This document shows, piece by piece, positions 8,490 through 15,707 of a stretch of DNA of 64,000 nucleotides. Source of the DNA: Bacteroidales bacterium UBA3653 (GTDB lineage Bacteria > Bacteroidota > Bacteroidia > Bacteroidales > Paludibacteraceae); NCBI GenBank assembly GCA_002373505.1, contig DFKE01000012.1:224395-288394 (forward strand), written 5' to 3'. The translations under genes were made by a program, and so were the position numbers. The stretch's first letter is position 1; each line of letters opens with the position of its first letter. The notes below the pieces were generated by a model. The model had not been told where the DNA came from, did no database searches, and saw nothing but the letters and a program-made list of their open reading frames with translations.

Positions 8490-8693
8490 TCAATTTGAAC
8501 AGTTTTTATTGGCATTAGCAATAATCCTGCGAACCTCCATAGCAGAGAGGTAAAAATAGTATCCTACGATCTCATAGGCTTCCATGCATGGCACGTTTTG
8601 ATTGATACAAAGTTCCTGAAACATTGCTTTGATGTCTTTGTTCCGTCTGTTTCTGCGCTCTTGCGTGCTTTCATAATAATCGTTGATGTTCAT
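8490..8693 (-). CDS. 67-aa HTH-like small protein
   Basis: I prefer ATG 8693 (MNINDYYESTQERRNRRNKD) over the upstream ATG at 8765, whose extra residues overlap AT-rich leader sequence. The rest, IKAMFQELCINQNVPCMEAYEIVGYYFYLSAMEVRRII, resembles the small Bacteroidales helix-turn-helix proteins that end in a YLS-x-x-x-V-R-x-I recognition-helix-like segment. A role in DNA binding is inferred from that resemblance only. It is the first gene of the minus-strand set and diverges from the hipB-like gene at 8872. Confidence 0.6.
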   Translation of the reverse strand: MNINDYYESTQERRNRRNKDIKAMFQELCINQNVPCMEAYEIVGYYFYLSAMEVRRIIANANKNCSN

Positions 8694-8769
8694 GATTCTG
8701 TTGTTTTTGTTTTTGTTTGTTCCGGCAATATCGCCGTGACACAAAAATACAGAAAAATCATTCAAACTC

Positions 8770-8800
8770 TTGCCTATATGAGAAAAAAGCAGTATTTTTG
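8770..8800 (+). promoter_or_regulatory. Promoter of the first hipBA-like unit
   Basis: TTG (8770-8772), a 20-nt spacer, and TATTTTTG (8793-8800) precede the hipB-like start at 8872. Confidence 0.65.
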
Positions 8801-8871
8801 CAGCGGAATTTAAAATATCATAAAATATAGTAGAGTTTTGTTGTTGTTTTATTATAAGATAGATTACGCTT

Positions 8872-9189
8872 ATGTCTAAGAGTACGATGGCAAATAAACT
8901 GCCACGCAGAGCAGAACAGAACCTGCATATAGTAGGCGAACAGATTCGTCTGGCGCGGTTGCGCAGGGATTTGAGTATAGCGCAGATAGCCGAACGGGCG
9001 AGTTGCAGCGAATTGACGGTGATGCGCGTGGAGAGAGGAACTCCAACGGTAGCTATCGGTATCTACCTGCGCATCTTGTTTGCGCTGGGATTGGATGAGA
9101 GTATTCTATTTCTTGCCAAAGACGACGAGATGGGGCGTACGCTGCAGGATCTGGATCTGAAACATCGCCAAAGAGCATCTAAGAAATGA
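8872..9189 (+). CDS. hipB: HipB-like XRE-family antitoxin/regulator
   Basis: This 105-aa protein has an XRE helix-turn-helix: GEQIRLARLRRDLSIAQIAE, then ASCSELTVMRVERGTPTVAI. The length and the overlapping HipA-type gene fit HipB, which binds operator DNA and neutralises HipA. ATG 8872 is used; ATG 8887 is an alternative. Its stop codon overlaps the next start (ATGA). Because the HipA partner is truncated, this antitoxin may be an orphan. Confidence 0.8.
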   Translation: MSKSTMANKLPRRAEQNLHIVGEQIRLARLRRDLSIAQIAERASCSELTVMRVERGTPTVAIGIYLRILFALGLDESILFLAKDDEMGRTLQDLDLKHRQRASKK

Positions 9190-9389
9190 AATACATTCAA
9201 ATAGATATGGACGCAAGAGGGTTCCCGCAGGTAAAGCCTGTGGGAACGCTCGGGTATGATATGATACGCGGGAATGCAGCATATCAATGGGAATACAATG
9301 CGCAATGGCTCCACGATAAACGAAACATTCAATTAAGCGGAGATTTGCAGAATGCAGCGGGTCCGCAGTATGGATCGGGGCGTTATTAG
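9186..9389 (+). pseudogene. hipA: Truncated HipA N-terminal fragment
   Basis: The 67-aa ORF has the HipA N-terminal subdomain pattern: IDMDARGFPQVKPVGTLGYD, then AYQWEYNAQWL and LQNAAGPQY. It stops shortly afterwards (SGRY-stop), before any kinase motif. A full HipA has about 400-440 residues, so the catalytic part is missing. It overlaps the hipB-like gene by 4 nt, as in functional pairs. A terminator-like hairpin follows at 9474. Confidence 0.7.
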
Positions 9390-9446
9390 GAACGCAGTTT
9401 GCCAAGTCGCCGGTCAATGCGGCATCTCTAATCAGGAAATGACACG

Positions 9447-9472
9447 TTTCCTAATTCCCTAATCCCTAACTC
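9447..9472 (+). repeat. Period-7 CCCTAAT repeat
   Basis: The string TTCCTAATTCCCTAATCCCT followed by AACTC lies between the HipA fragment and the next promoter. A similar block lies at 15047-15074. Confidence 0.65.
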
Positions 9473-9473
9473 G

Positions 9474-9499
9474 AAAATCGCAGCAAAATGCGATTTTTC
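9474..9499 (+). terminator. Terminator after the first hipBA unit
   Basis: AAAATCGCA (9474-9482) pairs with TGCGATTTT (9489-9497) around GCAAAA, followed by T-rich sequence. Confidence 0.7.
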
Positions 9500-9520
9500 T
9501 TCATTTTCTTACCAAAATAT

Positions 9521-9551
9521 TTGGTTATATCTAAAATTATTTGTAATTTTG
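9521..9551 (+). promoter_or_regulatory. Promoter of the intact hipBA unit
   Basis: TTGG (9521-9524) and TAATTTTG (9544-9551) with about 20 nt between them match the Bacteroidetes consensus. Confidence 0.65.
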
Positions 9552-9597
9552 CGGCAGATTTTGATTGAGAAAACAATCATTATGCGCCTAAAATACG

Positions 9598-9611
9598 TTT
9601 AATGCATTAAA
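9598..9611. promoter_or_regulatory. Palindrome, candidate HipB operator
   Basis: TTTAATGCATTAAA is a perfect 14-bp palindrome between the promoter and the hipB start. CAATCATTATG (9574) and CAATCGTTATG (9614) flank it as direct repeats. HipB-type regulators bind palindromes in this position; assignment is by position only. Confidence 0.45.
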
Positions 9612-9622
9612 AAGCAATCGTT

Positions 9623-9928
9623 ATGATAGACTATTTTATGACGAATGAGGCGTTGCTGCAATATGTAGGAAAACAGATGCAGCAGATGCGCATCAATGCG
9701 CGGTTGAGCCAACAGCAACTGGCGGAACGCGCAGGTCTGTCGCGCTCTACGGTCACACAAGTGGAGAATGGAAAAGGAATGAAATTGGAGTCCGTAGTGG
9801 CTATACTGCGTGTGTTGAATAAACTGGAGATACTTAATAATTTCGAGACGCAAGCATTGGTTAGTCCGTTGTTGATTGCAAAGCAGGAAGGTAAGACCCC
9901 TAAACGTATTCGTCCTCGTCATGATTAA
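9623..9928 (+). CDS. hipB: HipB-like XRE antitoxin
   Basis: The 101-aa protein has a clear XRE helix-turn-helix: QMRINARLSQQQLAERAGLS, then RSTVTQVENGKGMKLESVVA. The C-terminus is basic (KTPKRIRPRHD), as usual for HipB partners. The hipA gene begins at 9921, overlapping its last codons by 8 nt, a sign of translational coupling. It probably represses the shared promoter at 9521-9551, perhaps through the palindrome at 9598. Confidence 0.85.
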   Translation: MIDYFMTNEALLQYVGKQMQQMRINARLSQQQLAERAGLSRSTVTQVENGKGMKLESVVAILRVLNKLEILNNFETQALVSPLLIAKQEGKTPKRIRPRHD

Positions 9929-11216
9929 TTTTGCGAATGTTTATCTTTGGGATTTGCATATGGCATCCCTCTCGGAAGATGAGTCCGGGCGTATTACGAT
10001 GGCGTACACGCCCGAGTTTGTCAGCAGTGGTTACAACCCGTCGCCTCTTTTTGTGACTCCGGAAAAAGATAAGATCTATGAGTTCTCACAACTGCCGTTC
10101 GGAACGTACAAAGGTCTGCCGGGTTTTATAGCAGACAGTTTGCCGGATAAATTCGGTACCGCCATTATCAATCACTGGCTGGAGAAAACCGGCCGCCCGA
10201 AAGACAGTTATACAACTATCGAACGTTTGTTATATCAAGGTTCCCGTGCGATGGGTGCTCTGCGTTTTGAGCCGCAGAAACGCAAAGACTTGAATAAACA
10301 AGTGGCGGTTGATCTGGATGGTCTGGTAGCTGCTACTGCTCAGGTGCTGGAGGAACGCATGCAGTTAGACACGAATCTCAAGACGGACGAAGAGGCACTA
10401 TTGACTATTCTGCGGGTAGGTACATCTGCCGGAGGGGCGAGGCCGAAAGCAGTGGTTGCATATAACAAAACGACAGGAGACCTGCGTTCAGGACAAGTGG
10501 ACGCTCCGGAAGGATATGAGCACTGGTTGCTGAAGTTAGACGGCGTGGACGAGAATAACCCGGGGACATATAGTGAAACCAAAAACTACGGTTGTTTGGA
10601 GTATGCGTACTATAAGATGGTGCTGGATTGCGGCATTGATATGATGGAATGCAGGCTGTTGGATGACGGGAACAGGCACCATTTTATGACAAAGCGTTTT
10701 GACCGTATCGGCGGAAGTCACCGTGTACACATGGTATCGCTCTGCGGTATGGCGCACTATGACTATAATCAACCTGATTCATGGTCGTATGAACAGTTAT
10801 TTCGCGTGATGCGCGGGCTTCGACTGACACAAGCAGAAATGGAGCAGGCGTATCGGCGTATGGTATTCAATGTGGTAGGCTGTAATCAGGATGACCATAC
10901 GAAGAATATAGAGTTTCTGATGGACACGGACGGCATCTGGAAATTATCACCGGCATATGACATGTCGTATGCGGTAGGTGCGGGATTCACTCGTCAGCAC
11001 CAGATGTCGGTGAACGGGAAACGTCTGCATATCTCGCGTAAGGATATGCTGACAGTAGCAGCAGAGGCGGGAATAAGAGCAGCGAAAGCAAACGAGATTA
11101 TCAATCAGACGATAGAGGTAATCGGGCGATTTGGCGAGTACGTCGGAGACTCTATTCCTGAATGGATGAAACGACCTATCCAAAAACAATTGGAGCTGGT
11201 AAAAGCAGAACTATGA
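9921..11216 (+). CDS. hipA: HipA-family serine/threonine kinase toxin
   Basis: The start at 9921 (MINFANVYLWDLHMASLSED) overlaps hipB by 8 nt and gives 431 residues, the normal HipA length. Visible motifs: SAGGARPKAVVAY (ATP-loop region), EHWLLKLDG, MMECRLLDDGNRHHFMTKRFD, the catalytic-loop NVVGCNQDDHTKN and WKLSPAYDMSYA. HipA kinases phosphorylate a tRNA synthetase or a similar target and arrest growth; the substrate here is unknown. All key motifs are present, so the enzyme looks intact, unlike the decayed copy just upstream. Confidence 0.9.
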   Translation: MINFANVYLWDLHMASLSEDESGRITMAYTPEFVSSGYNPSPLFVTPEKDKIYEFSQLPFGTYKGLPGFIADSLPDKFGTAIINHWLEKTGRPKDSYTTIERLLYQGSRAMGALRFEPQKRKDLNKQVAVDLDGLVAATAQVLEERMQLDTNLKTDEEALLTILRVGTSAGGARPKAVVAYNKTTGDLRSGQVDAPEGYEHWLLKLDGVDENNPGTYSETKNYGCLEYAYYKMVLDCGIDMMECRLLDDGNRHHFMTKRFDRIGGSHRVHMVSLCGMAHYDYNQPDSWSYEQLFRVMRGLRLTQAEMEQAYRRMVFNVVGCNQDDHTKNIEFLMDTDGIWKLSPAYDMSYAVGAGFTRQHQMSVNGKRLHISRKDMLTVAAEAGIRAAKANEIINQTIEVIGRFGEYVGDSIPEWMKRPIQKQLELVKAEL

Positions 11217-11352
11217 CCACGATTAAAGACAGATATGTTGAAAGTGAACGCCCCTTATAATATCGCCGTGACACGAAAATACTTCCTTTTTCTGCTTTTC
11301 TTCTTGGCGTTCGGGTGGGAAACAGCCCTCGCCGCAGAAGCAGATCCAACCG

Positions 11353-11380
11353 TATACACTATACACTATACACTATACAC
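11353..11380. repeat. Period-7 TATACAC repeat
   Basis: Four consecutive TATACAC-type units. The same unit recurs at 12801-12862, and diverged inside a coding region at 29892-29927. Confidence 0.8.
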
Positions 11381-11419
11381 AAAAAATCCCCCCAAAATGC
11401 GATTTTTTTTGCAATTTCC

Positions 11420-11450
11420 TTGCACAATTCGAAAAAAAACAGTACCTTTG
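11420..11450 (+). promoter_or_regulatory. Promoter of the DUF4143 ATPase gene
   Basis: TTG (11420-11422), a 20-nt spacer and TACCTTTG (11443-11450). Just downstream TTTTATAA (11458-11465) and TTATAAAA (11475-11482) form an inverted repeat that could be an operator. Confidence 0.65.
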
Positions 11451-11514
11451 CGGCGTGTTTTATAAGATGCGAATTTATAAAATATGCTATAGTTGTTAAA
11501 TACAGGTTTGTAAA

Positions 11515-12783
11515 ATGGATAAGCTGGTACTGAAACAAGTCCTATTGGACAATGCAAAATTAGTGGAAACAATCGATGTACTTCCGCGTGAGTATGCACT
11601 GGATGAGTCTGCAAACTACGTATTCACGGGAGTGCGTCGCGCGGGTAAATCATATATGTTATATTCGATCATCAAGAATCTGCTGAAATCCGGTTTGACG
11701 CCTGCAGATATACTATATGTAAATTTCGAAGATGAGCGTATTGATAACTTTACAGTTGCGGATTTCAACCTTCTTTTAGAATGTCATCAGGAGCTTTATC
11801 AGCGGCAGCCTCGTATTTTTCTGGATGAAATGCAGAATATCACGGGATGGGAGAGATTTGCTCGCCGAATGGCAGATAGTAAATTCCATATCTGTCTTAC
11901 GGGCAGTAATGCCAAGATGTTAAGCAAGGAAGTGATGGGCGCATTGGGTGGGCGGTTTATTCCTAAAGATATCTATCCCTATAGTTTCAAAGAGTACCTG
12001 CTTATCAAAAATGTGCCGCATGATGAGAAGTCCTTACTTACCACTACTTCGCGAGCGCTATTCTTCACGCATTACAATCGGTATTTCCTCTGGGGAGGAA
12101 TGCCTGAATCGCTAGAAAAAGCTATCCCGCGTGAGTATCTCAGTAGTACCTATCAGAAGATTTATATCAACGATATCGCTACCCGAAATAAGGTTAGCAA
12201 TCTGCCGGCATTACGTCTTCTGATCAAAAAAATGGCAGAAACGGTGGGGCAATCGGTTTCGTATAACCGGATAAGCCATATTTTGTCGTCTATCGGTGGT
12301 AAGATATCGGTTCCTACGGTTCAGAGTTATGTCTCCTATGCCGAAGATGCTTGGTTCTTGTTGCGTCTGAGAAATATAAAAGGAGCCATATCGGAGAAAG
12401 AGAGTGTCTGCAAATACTATTTCATTGATAATGGTTTTCTTAACCTCTTCTTGTTTAATGGTGAAACGGCACTTTTGGAGAATATGGTCGCTTTGGAGTT
12501 ATTCCGGCACTATGGACATGATCCGGAGAACGATACCGTGTATTTCTATAACGCAGGTGAAGAAGTGGACTTCTATATCCCGGAAGAAGAATGGGCAATC
12601 CAAGTTTGTTATAATCTTTCGGATGACTCCACGCGTGCTCGTGAAATCAATGGCTTAACGAAGATAGTTAACGCGTTGCCTTGCCGCCGTCGCACAATTA
12701 TTACGTATGATACGAAAGACCGATTTACAGATACGCATGGCGAGATAGAGGTGATTCCTTGTTGGGAGTGGCTCCTACGCTAA
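11515..12783 (+). CDS. AAA_14/DUF4143-type ATPase
   Basis: The 422-aa protein has a Walker A motif (FTGVRRAGKSYML) near residue 40 and a Walker B (RIFLDEMQNITGWE) near residue 105. A sensor-like stretch (FHICLTGSNAKML) follows, and the C-terminal half has the DUF4143 look (YYFIDNGFLNLFL, LENMVALELFRHYG, YFYNAGEEVDFYI). Such P-loop proteins are frequent and often multi-copy in Bacteroidetes; their role is unclear, with proposed links to defence or restriction-like functions because of the nuclease-like C-terminus. It has its own promoter. It is followed by repeats and a fragment of another ATPase gene. Confidence 0.85.
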   Translation: MDKLVLKQVLLDNAKLVETIDVLPREYALDESANYVFTGVRRAGKSYMLYSIIKNLLKSGLTPADILYVNFEDERIDNFTVADFNLLLECHQELYQRQPRIFLDEMQNITGWERFARRMADSKFHICLTGSNAKMLSKEVMGALGGRFIPKDIYPYSFKEYLLIKNVPHDEKSLLTTTSRALFFTHYNRYFLWGGMPESLEKAIPREYLSSTYQKIYINDIATRNKVSNLPALRLLIKKMAETVGQSVSYNRISHILSSIGGKISVPTVQSYVSYAEDAWFLLRLRNIKGAISEKESVCKYYFIDNGFLNLFLFNGETALLENMVALELFRHYGHDPENDTVYFYNAGEEVDFYIPEEEWAIQVCYNLSDDSTRAREINGLTKIVNALPCRRRTIITYDTKDRFTDTHGEIEVIPCWEWLLR

Positions 12784-12800
12784 AACAATCCCTAACCCAC

Positions 12801-12862
12801 ATACACTGTACACCATACATTATACACTATACACTATACACTATACACTATACACCATACAT
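12801..12862. repeat. Period-7 TATACAC/TACACCA repeat
   Basis: About nine units related to TACACTA or TACACCA run head to tail after the ATPase stop codon. Confidence 0.8.
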
Positions 12863-12871
12863 CAATATGAA

Positions 12872-13012
12872 GAATTGGGGCACTTCCTCTTCGGTGGCAG
12901 TGACCTGGAGAAATCGGAACAGCCATGTTATATTGCGTTGGATGAGTTCCAAGTCATCGCAGAGTATCAGGACGTTCCCAAAATCTCACGTTCTATTTTT
13001 CTGAATAATTAA
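12872..13012 (+). pseudogene. C-terminal fragment of an AAA ATPase
   Basis: The frame from 12872 reads LGHFLFGGSDLEKSEQ, then CYIALDEFQVIAEYQDVP and stops after IFLNN. The hydrophobic-DEFQ-x-IAEY pattern is the Walker B of predicted AAA+ ATPases. No start or Walker A is present, so only a short internal piece remains. Its last bases (from 12977) belong to a segment repeated at 15073. Confidence 0.55.
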
Positions 13013-13509
13013 CACTTTGTCACTTAAAAGTAGCAAAAAGTACTTTTTTCAACACTTTTTTGGCAAATTTCTTTCGCATTTGGGAAAAAAGCAGTAACTT
13101 TGCGCCGCTTTATCGTGCGGCGCTCACTCCCGCGTACGCATGAGCGAATAAAAATAAAAGATAGAAATACAATACAATGCCGAAAGATATAGCATTCATA
13201 TTGTACAACACTCCCGAGCATTCGGAGAAGGTGCAAGTCGTCGTCCGGGAGGAAACTCTCTGGATGACGCAGAAGGCTATGGCTGAGTTGTTTGGAGTAG
13301 ATAAGTCGTCCATTAGCCGGCACTTGAAAAACATATTCGAGTCAGGCGAATTGGATGAAAAAGTGGTTGTTGCAAAAATTGAAACAACCACTCAGCATGG
13401 AGCGATAGAGGGGAAAACGCAGACGACGGAGTCTAATTTTTACAACCTCGATGCGATCATCTCTGTGGGCTATCGTGTGAACTCCGTGCAGGCTACCCGT
13501 TTCCGCCAG
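12977..13509 (+). repeat. First copy of a long direct repeat carrying the RhuM 5' half
   Basis: The sequence from CCCAAAATCTCACG through the promoter region and the first third of the RhuM gene is repeated at 15073-15600 with few differences. The offset is about 2.09 kb. Confidence 0.85.
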
Positions 13510-14193
13510 TGGGCGACGAAGGTGCTGAATGAGTATATCCGTAAGGGTTTTGTGTTGGACGATGATCGGCTGAAGCAAGGCAAAGCGGCATTTGGTCAGG
13601 ATTACTTCCGTGAGTTGCTGGAGCGCGTACGTTCCATCCGGGCTTCGGAACGCCGTATATGGCAGCAGATTACGGATATCTACGCGGAATGCAGTATTGA
13701 TTACGACAGCGATTCGCAGACGACGCGCGACTTCTATGCAATGATACAGAATAAGTTTCATTATGCGATTACGGGCAAAACGGCTGCGGAGATTGTATAT
13801 GATGCGGCTGATCATACGAAACCGCACATGGGATTGACAACCTGGAAAAATTCGCCGGATGGACGTGTCTTGAAGTCAGACGTAACGATAGCGAAGAATT
13901 ATTTGGACGAGCAGCAGATTCGGCGTCTGGAGCGTGCGGTAACAGGATTCTTTGATTACATTGAGGACTTGATAGAGGAGGAGAATACTTTTACGATGCA
14001 GCAGTTTGCCAATAGTGTCAATGAGTTCTTGGAGTTCCGCAAGTTCAAGATTCTGCCAAACAAAGGGCGCGTGTCCAAGGCGCAGGCAGAAGAGAAAGCG
14101 GGACAGGAATATGAGATCTTCAATAAGACACAACTAATTGAATCAGACTTCGACAGAGAAGTGAAACAACTATTAGAGAACAACGACAAATAA
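13177..14193 (+). CDS. RhuM-family protein, full length
   Basis: This 338-aa protein fits the RhuM ('virulence protein RhuM') family: an N-terminal winged-HTH-like part (ETLWMTQKAMAELFGVDKSS, ISRHLKNIFESGEL), VVAKIETTTQHGAIEG, the hallmark YNLDAIISVGYRVNS with ATRFRQWATKVLNEYI, and a helical C-terminus (LSAQ-like TWKNSPDGRVLKSD, then FFDYIEDLIEEEN). RhuM proteins often accompany restriction-modification or mobile islands; the biochemical role is unknown. A -7 box (TAACTTTG, 13095) lies upstream. The gene is duplicated with an internal deletion 2.1 kb downstream. Confidence 0.9.
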   Translation: MPKDIAFILYNTPEHSEKVQVVVREETLWMTQKAMAELFGVDKSSISRHLKNIFESGELDEKVVVAKIETTTQHGAIEGKTQTTESNFYNLDAIISVGYRVNSVQATRFRQWATKVLNEYIRKGFVLDDDRLKQGKAAFGQDYFRELLERVRSIRASERRIWQQITDIYAECSIDYDSDSQTTRDFYAMIQNKFHYAITGKTAAEIVYDAADHTKPHMGLTTWKNSPDGRVLKSDVTIAKNYLDEQQIRRLERAVTGFFDYIEDLIEEENTFTMQQFANSVNEFLEFRKFKILPNKGRVSKAQAEEKAGQEYEIFNKTQLIESDFDREVKQLLENNDK

Positions 14194-14200
14194 GAAAACA

Positions 14201-14230
14201 TTAAGATACAAAACGATAAGGAAACAAAAA
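14201..14230 (+). repeat. Leader repeat copy 1 (TTAAGATACAAAA)
   Basis: TTAAGATACAAAACGATAAG follows the RhuM stop and precedes an ATG. Near-identical leaders lie at 14673, 15691 and 18008. Confidence 0.65.
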
Positions 14231-14307
14231 TGCAAACCAATATCGAGGCATATAACCAAACTCCGCTGGCAGAACAATTCAATTTTACCGCGAATATCCA
14301 ATTGTGA
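14230..14307 (+). pseudogene. 25-codon gene fragment
   Basis: ATG 14230 reads MQTNIEAYNQTPLAEQFNFT and stops after IQL. It starts right after the leader repeat, as the other genes here do, but is too short to classify. It is probably the 5' end of a gene whose body was lost. Confidence 0.3.
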
Positions 14308-14323
14308 ACACACTGCGTTCCCA

Positions 14324-14665
14324 ATGCTTGAAGACGATGAGTTTTTTGCGGACTTGGTGTTTTATAACCGGTTATTGCGGTGCTTTGTGATAGTAGAACT
14401 GAAAACGGGAGAACTGACTCATCAGGATTTAGGTCAATTGCAGATGTATGTCAATTACTATGACCGAAACGAAAAACTTCCCGAGGAGAATCCGACAATA
14501 GGCATACTTCTGTGTTCAAGAAAAAATGACACATTGGTACGAACGACATTGCCAGAAAGCAATACAACAATTCTTGCGAGCGAGTATCAACTCTACTTGC
14601 CGACAGAGGAACAGTTGATAAATGAGATAGATGAAGTGAAAAGTAATTTTAACAACAACAAATAA
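14324..14665 (+). pseudogene. YhcG (DUF1016) C-terminal nuclease-domain fragment
   Basis: The frame contains DDEFFADLVFYNRLLRCFVI, then VELKTGELTHQDLGQLQMYV and GILLCSRKNDTLV, a near-standard YhcG/PDDEXK C-terminal domain with the D...E-x-K catalytic pattern (DLVFYN, VELK). A full protein has about 340 residues, with an N-terminal DUF1016 part. Here only about 110 remain, and the in-frame upstream codons do not match. The ATG at 14324 is internal to the domain, so I call this a fragment. Confidence 0.75.
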
Positions 14666-14672
14666 GAAAATA

Positions 14673-14691
14673 TTTAAGATACAAAAAAGAT
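14673..14691 (+). repeat. Leader repeat copy 2
   Basis: TTAAGATACAAAAAAGAT directly precedes ATG 14692. Confidence 0.65.
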
Positions 14692-14769
14692 ATGACAACA
14701 AAATTTTCAAGCGACTCATTCATTAGCCGGATGGGTTACAAAAACCAAAACCGCAAAAGTAATAAATGA
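14692..14769 (+). CDS. 25-aa ORF coupled to the KilA-N fragment
   Basis: MTTKFSSDSFISRMGYKNQN is followed by RKSNK and a stop. It sits at the position where the leader repeat normally puts a gene start and overlaps the next ATG (ATGA). It may be a gene remnant; function unknown. Confidence 0.3.
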   Translation: MTTKFSSDSFISRMGYKNQNRKSNK

Positions 14770-15011
14770 TGTCTAAACTCAATAAAATAAATGTAGAAAA
14801 CATAGAGATATCGGTTTTGCTTGGTGACAACGCCGGCGATTTTATTTGCCTGACCGATATGGCGCGTTATAAAGATAATGATCCATCGTTGATTATCAGT
14901 CACTGGATGCGCTCCATTAACACATTGGATTATCTTGGGGCGTGGGAATTGATGCATAACCCTAATTTCAAACCCACCGAATTCGGTAGGTTTAAATCTG
15001 AGGCGAGATAA
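14766..15011 (+). pseudogene. Truncated KilA-N domain protein
   Basis: The 81-aa product contains most of a KilA-N DNA-binding domain: GDNAGDFICLTDMARYKD, then LIISHWMRSINTLDYLGAW and ELMHNPNFKPTEFGRF. Normal KilA-N proteins of Bacteroidetes continue for about 200 more residues. Here a stop follows FKSEAR. KilA-N proteins are typical of phages and mobile islands. Confidence 0.75.
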
Positions 15012-15046
15012 CCTCTATCGTCAATCCCCTCCCCGGTTCCGAAATA

Positions 15047-15074
15047 ATCTCTAATCCCTAACTCCCTAATCCCC
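15047..15074. repeat. Period-7 CCCTAAT repeat, second site
   Basis: CTCTAATCCCTAACTCCCTA then ATCCC immediately precedes the second copy of the RhuM direct repeat, so it may mark the recombination junction. Confidence 0.65.
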
Positions 15075-15600
15075 CAAAATCTCACGTTCTATTTTTCTGA
15101 ATAATTAACACTTTGTCACTTAAAAGTAGCAAAAAGTACTTTTTTCAACACTTTTTTGGCAAATTTCTTTCGCATTTGGAAAAAAAGCAGTAACTTTGCG
15201 CCGCTTTATCGTGCGGCGCTCACTCCAGCGTACGGGCGAGCGAGTAAAAAATAAAGAGAAAGATACGATGCCGAAAGATATAGCATTCATATTGTACAAC
15301 ACTCCCGAGCATTCGGAGAAGGTGCAAGTAGTCGTCCGGGAGGAAACTCTATGGATGACGCAGATGGCTATGGCTGAGTTGTTTGGAGTAGATAAGTCGT
15401 CCATTAGCCGACATTTGAAAAATATATTCGAGTCAGGAGAATTGGATGAAAAAGTGGTTGTTGCAAAAATTGAAACAACCACTCAGCATGGAGCGATAGA
15501 GGGGAAAACGCAGACGACGGAGTCTAATTTTTACAACCTCGATGCGATAATCTCTGTCGGCTATCGTGTGAACTCCGTGCAGGCAACCCGTTTCCGCCAG
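15073..15600 (+). repeat. Second copy of the RhuM-containing direct repeat
   Basis: It matches 12977-13509, including the promoter -7 box (15191-15198) and the RhuM N-terminal coding part. Confidence 0.85.
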
Positions 15601-15680
15601 TGATATTCAATAAGACACAACTAATCGAATCAGACTTCGATAAAGAAGTAAAGCAGTTATTGGAGAATAGCGATAAATAA
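15268..15680 (+). pseudogene. RhuM copy with internal deletion
   Basis: ATG 15268 encodes the same N-terminus as the full RhuM gene (K to M in TQMAMAEL) up to ATRFRQ, then meets TGA at 15601. Directly after it, in another frame, comes the RhuM C-terminus (FNKTQLIESDFDKEV, then LLENSDK and a stop at 15678). About 600 bp are missing. The gene is therefore a deletion derivative of a tandem duplicate. The leader repeat and an lgt-like gene follow. Confidence 0.85.
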
Positions 15681-15690
15681 CAACGATAAT

Positions 15691-15707
15691 TTAAGATACA
15701 AAATGAT
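15691..15707 (+). repeat. Leader repeat copy 3
   Basis: TTAAGATACAAAATGAT directly before ATG 15708. Confidence 0.65.

Larger units (their letters stand above)
11217..11514. other. Intergenic stretch with repeats and a promoter
   Basis: It holds an AATATCGCCGTGACAC element (near 11258) shared with the region before the first hipB, a TATACAC repeat (11353-11380), and the promoter of the ATPase. A small ORF across it (11235-11465) is not convincing. Confidence 0.5.

Noticed and set aside
11235..11465. 76-codon ORF with a hydrophobic, signal-like start
   Set aside because: Its second half is the TATACAC repeat and the promoter of the next gene; no conserved core is visible. It might be a remnant, but I cannot support it.
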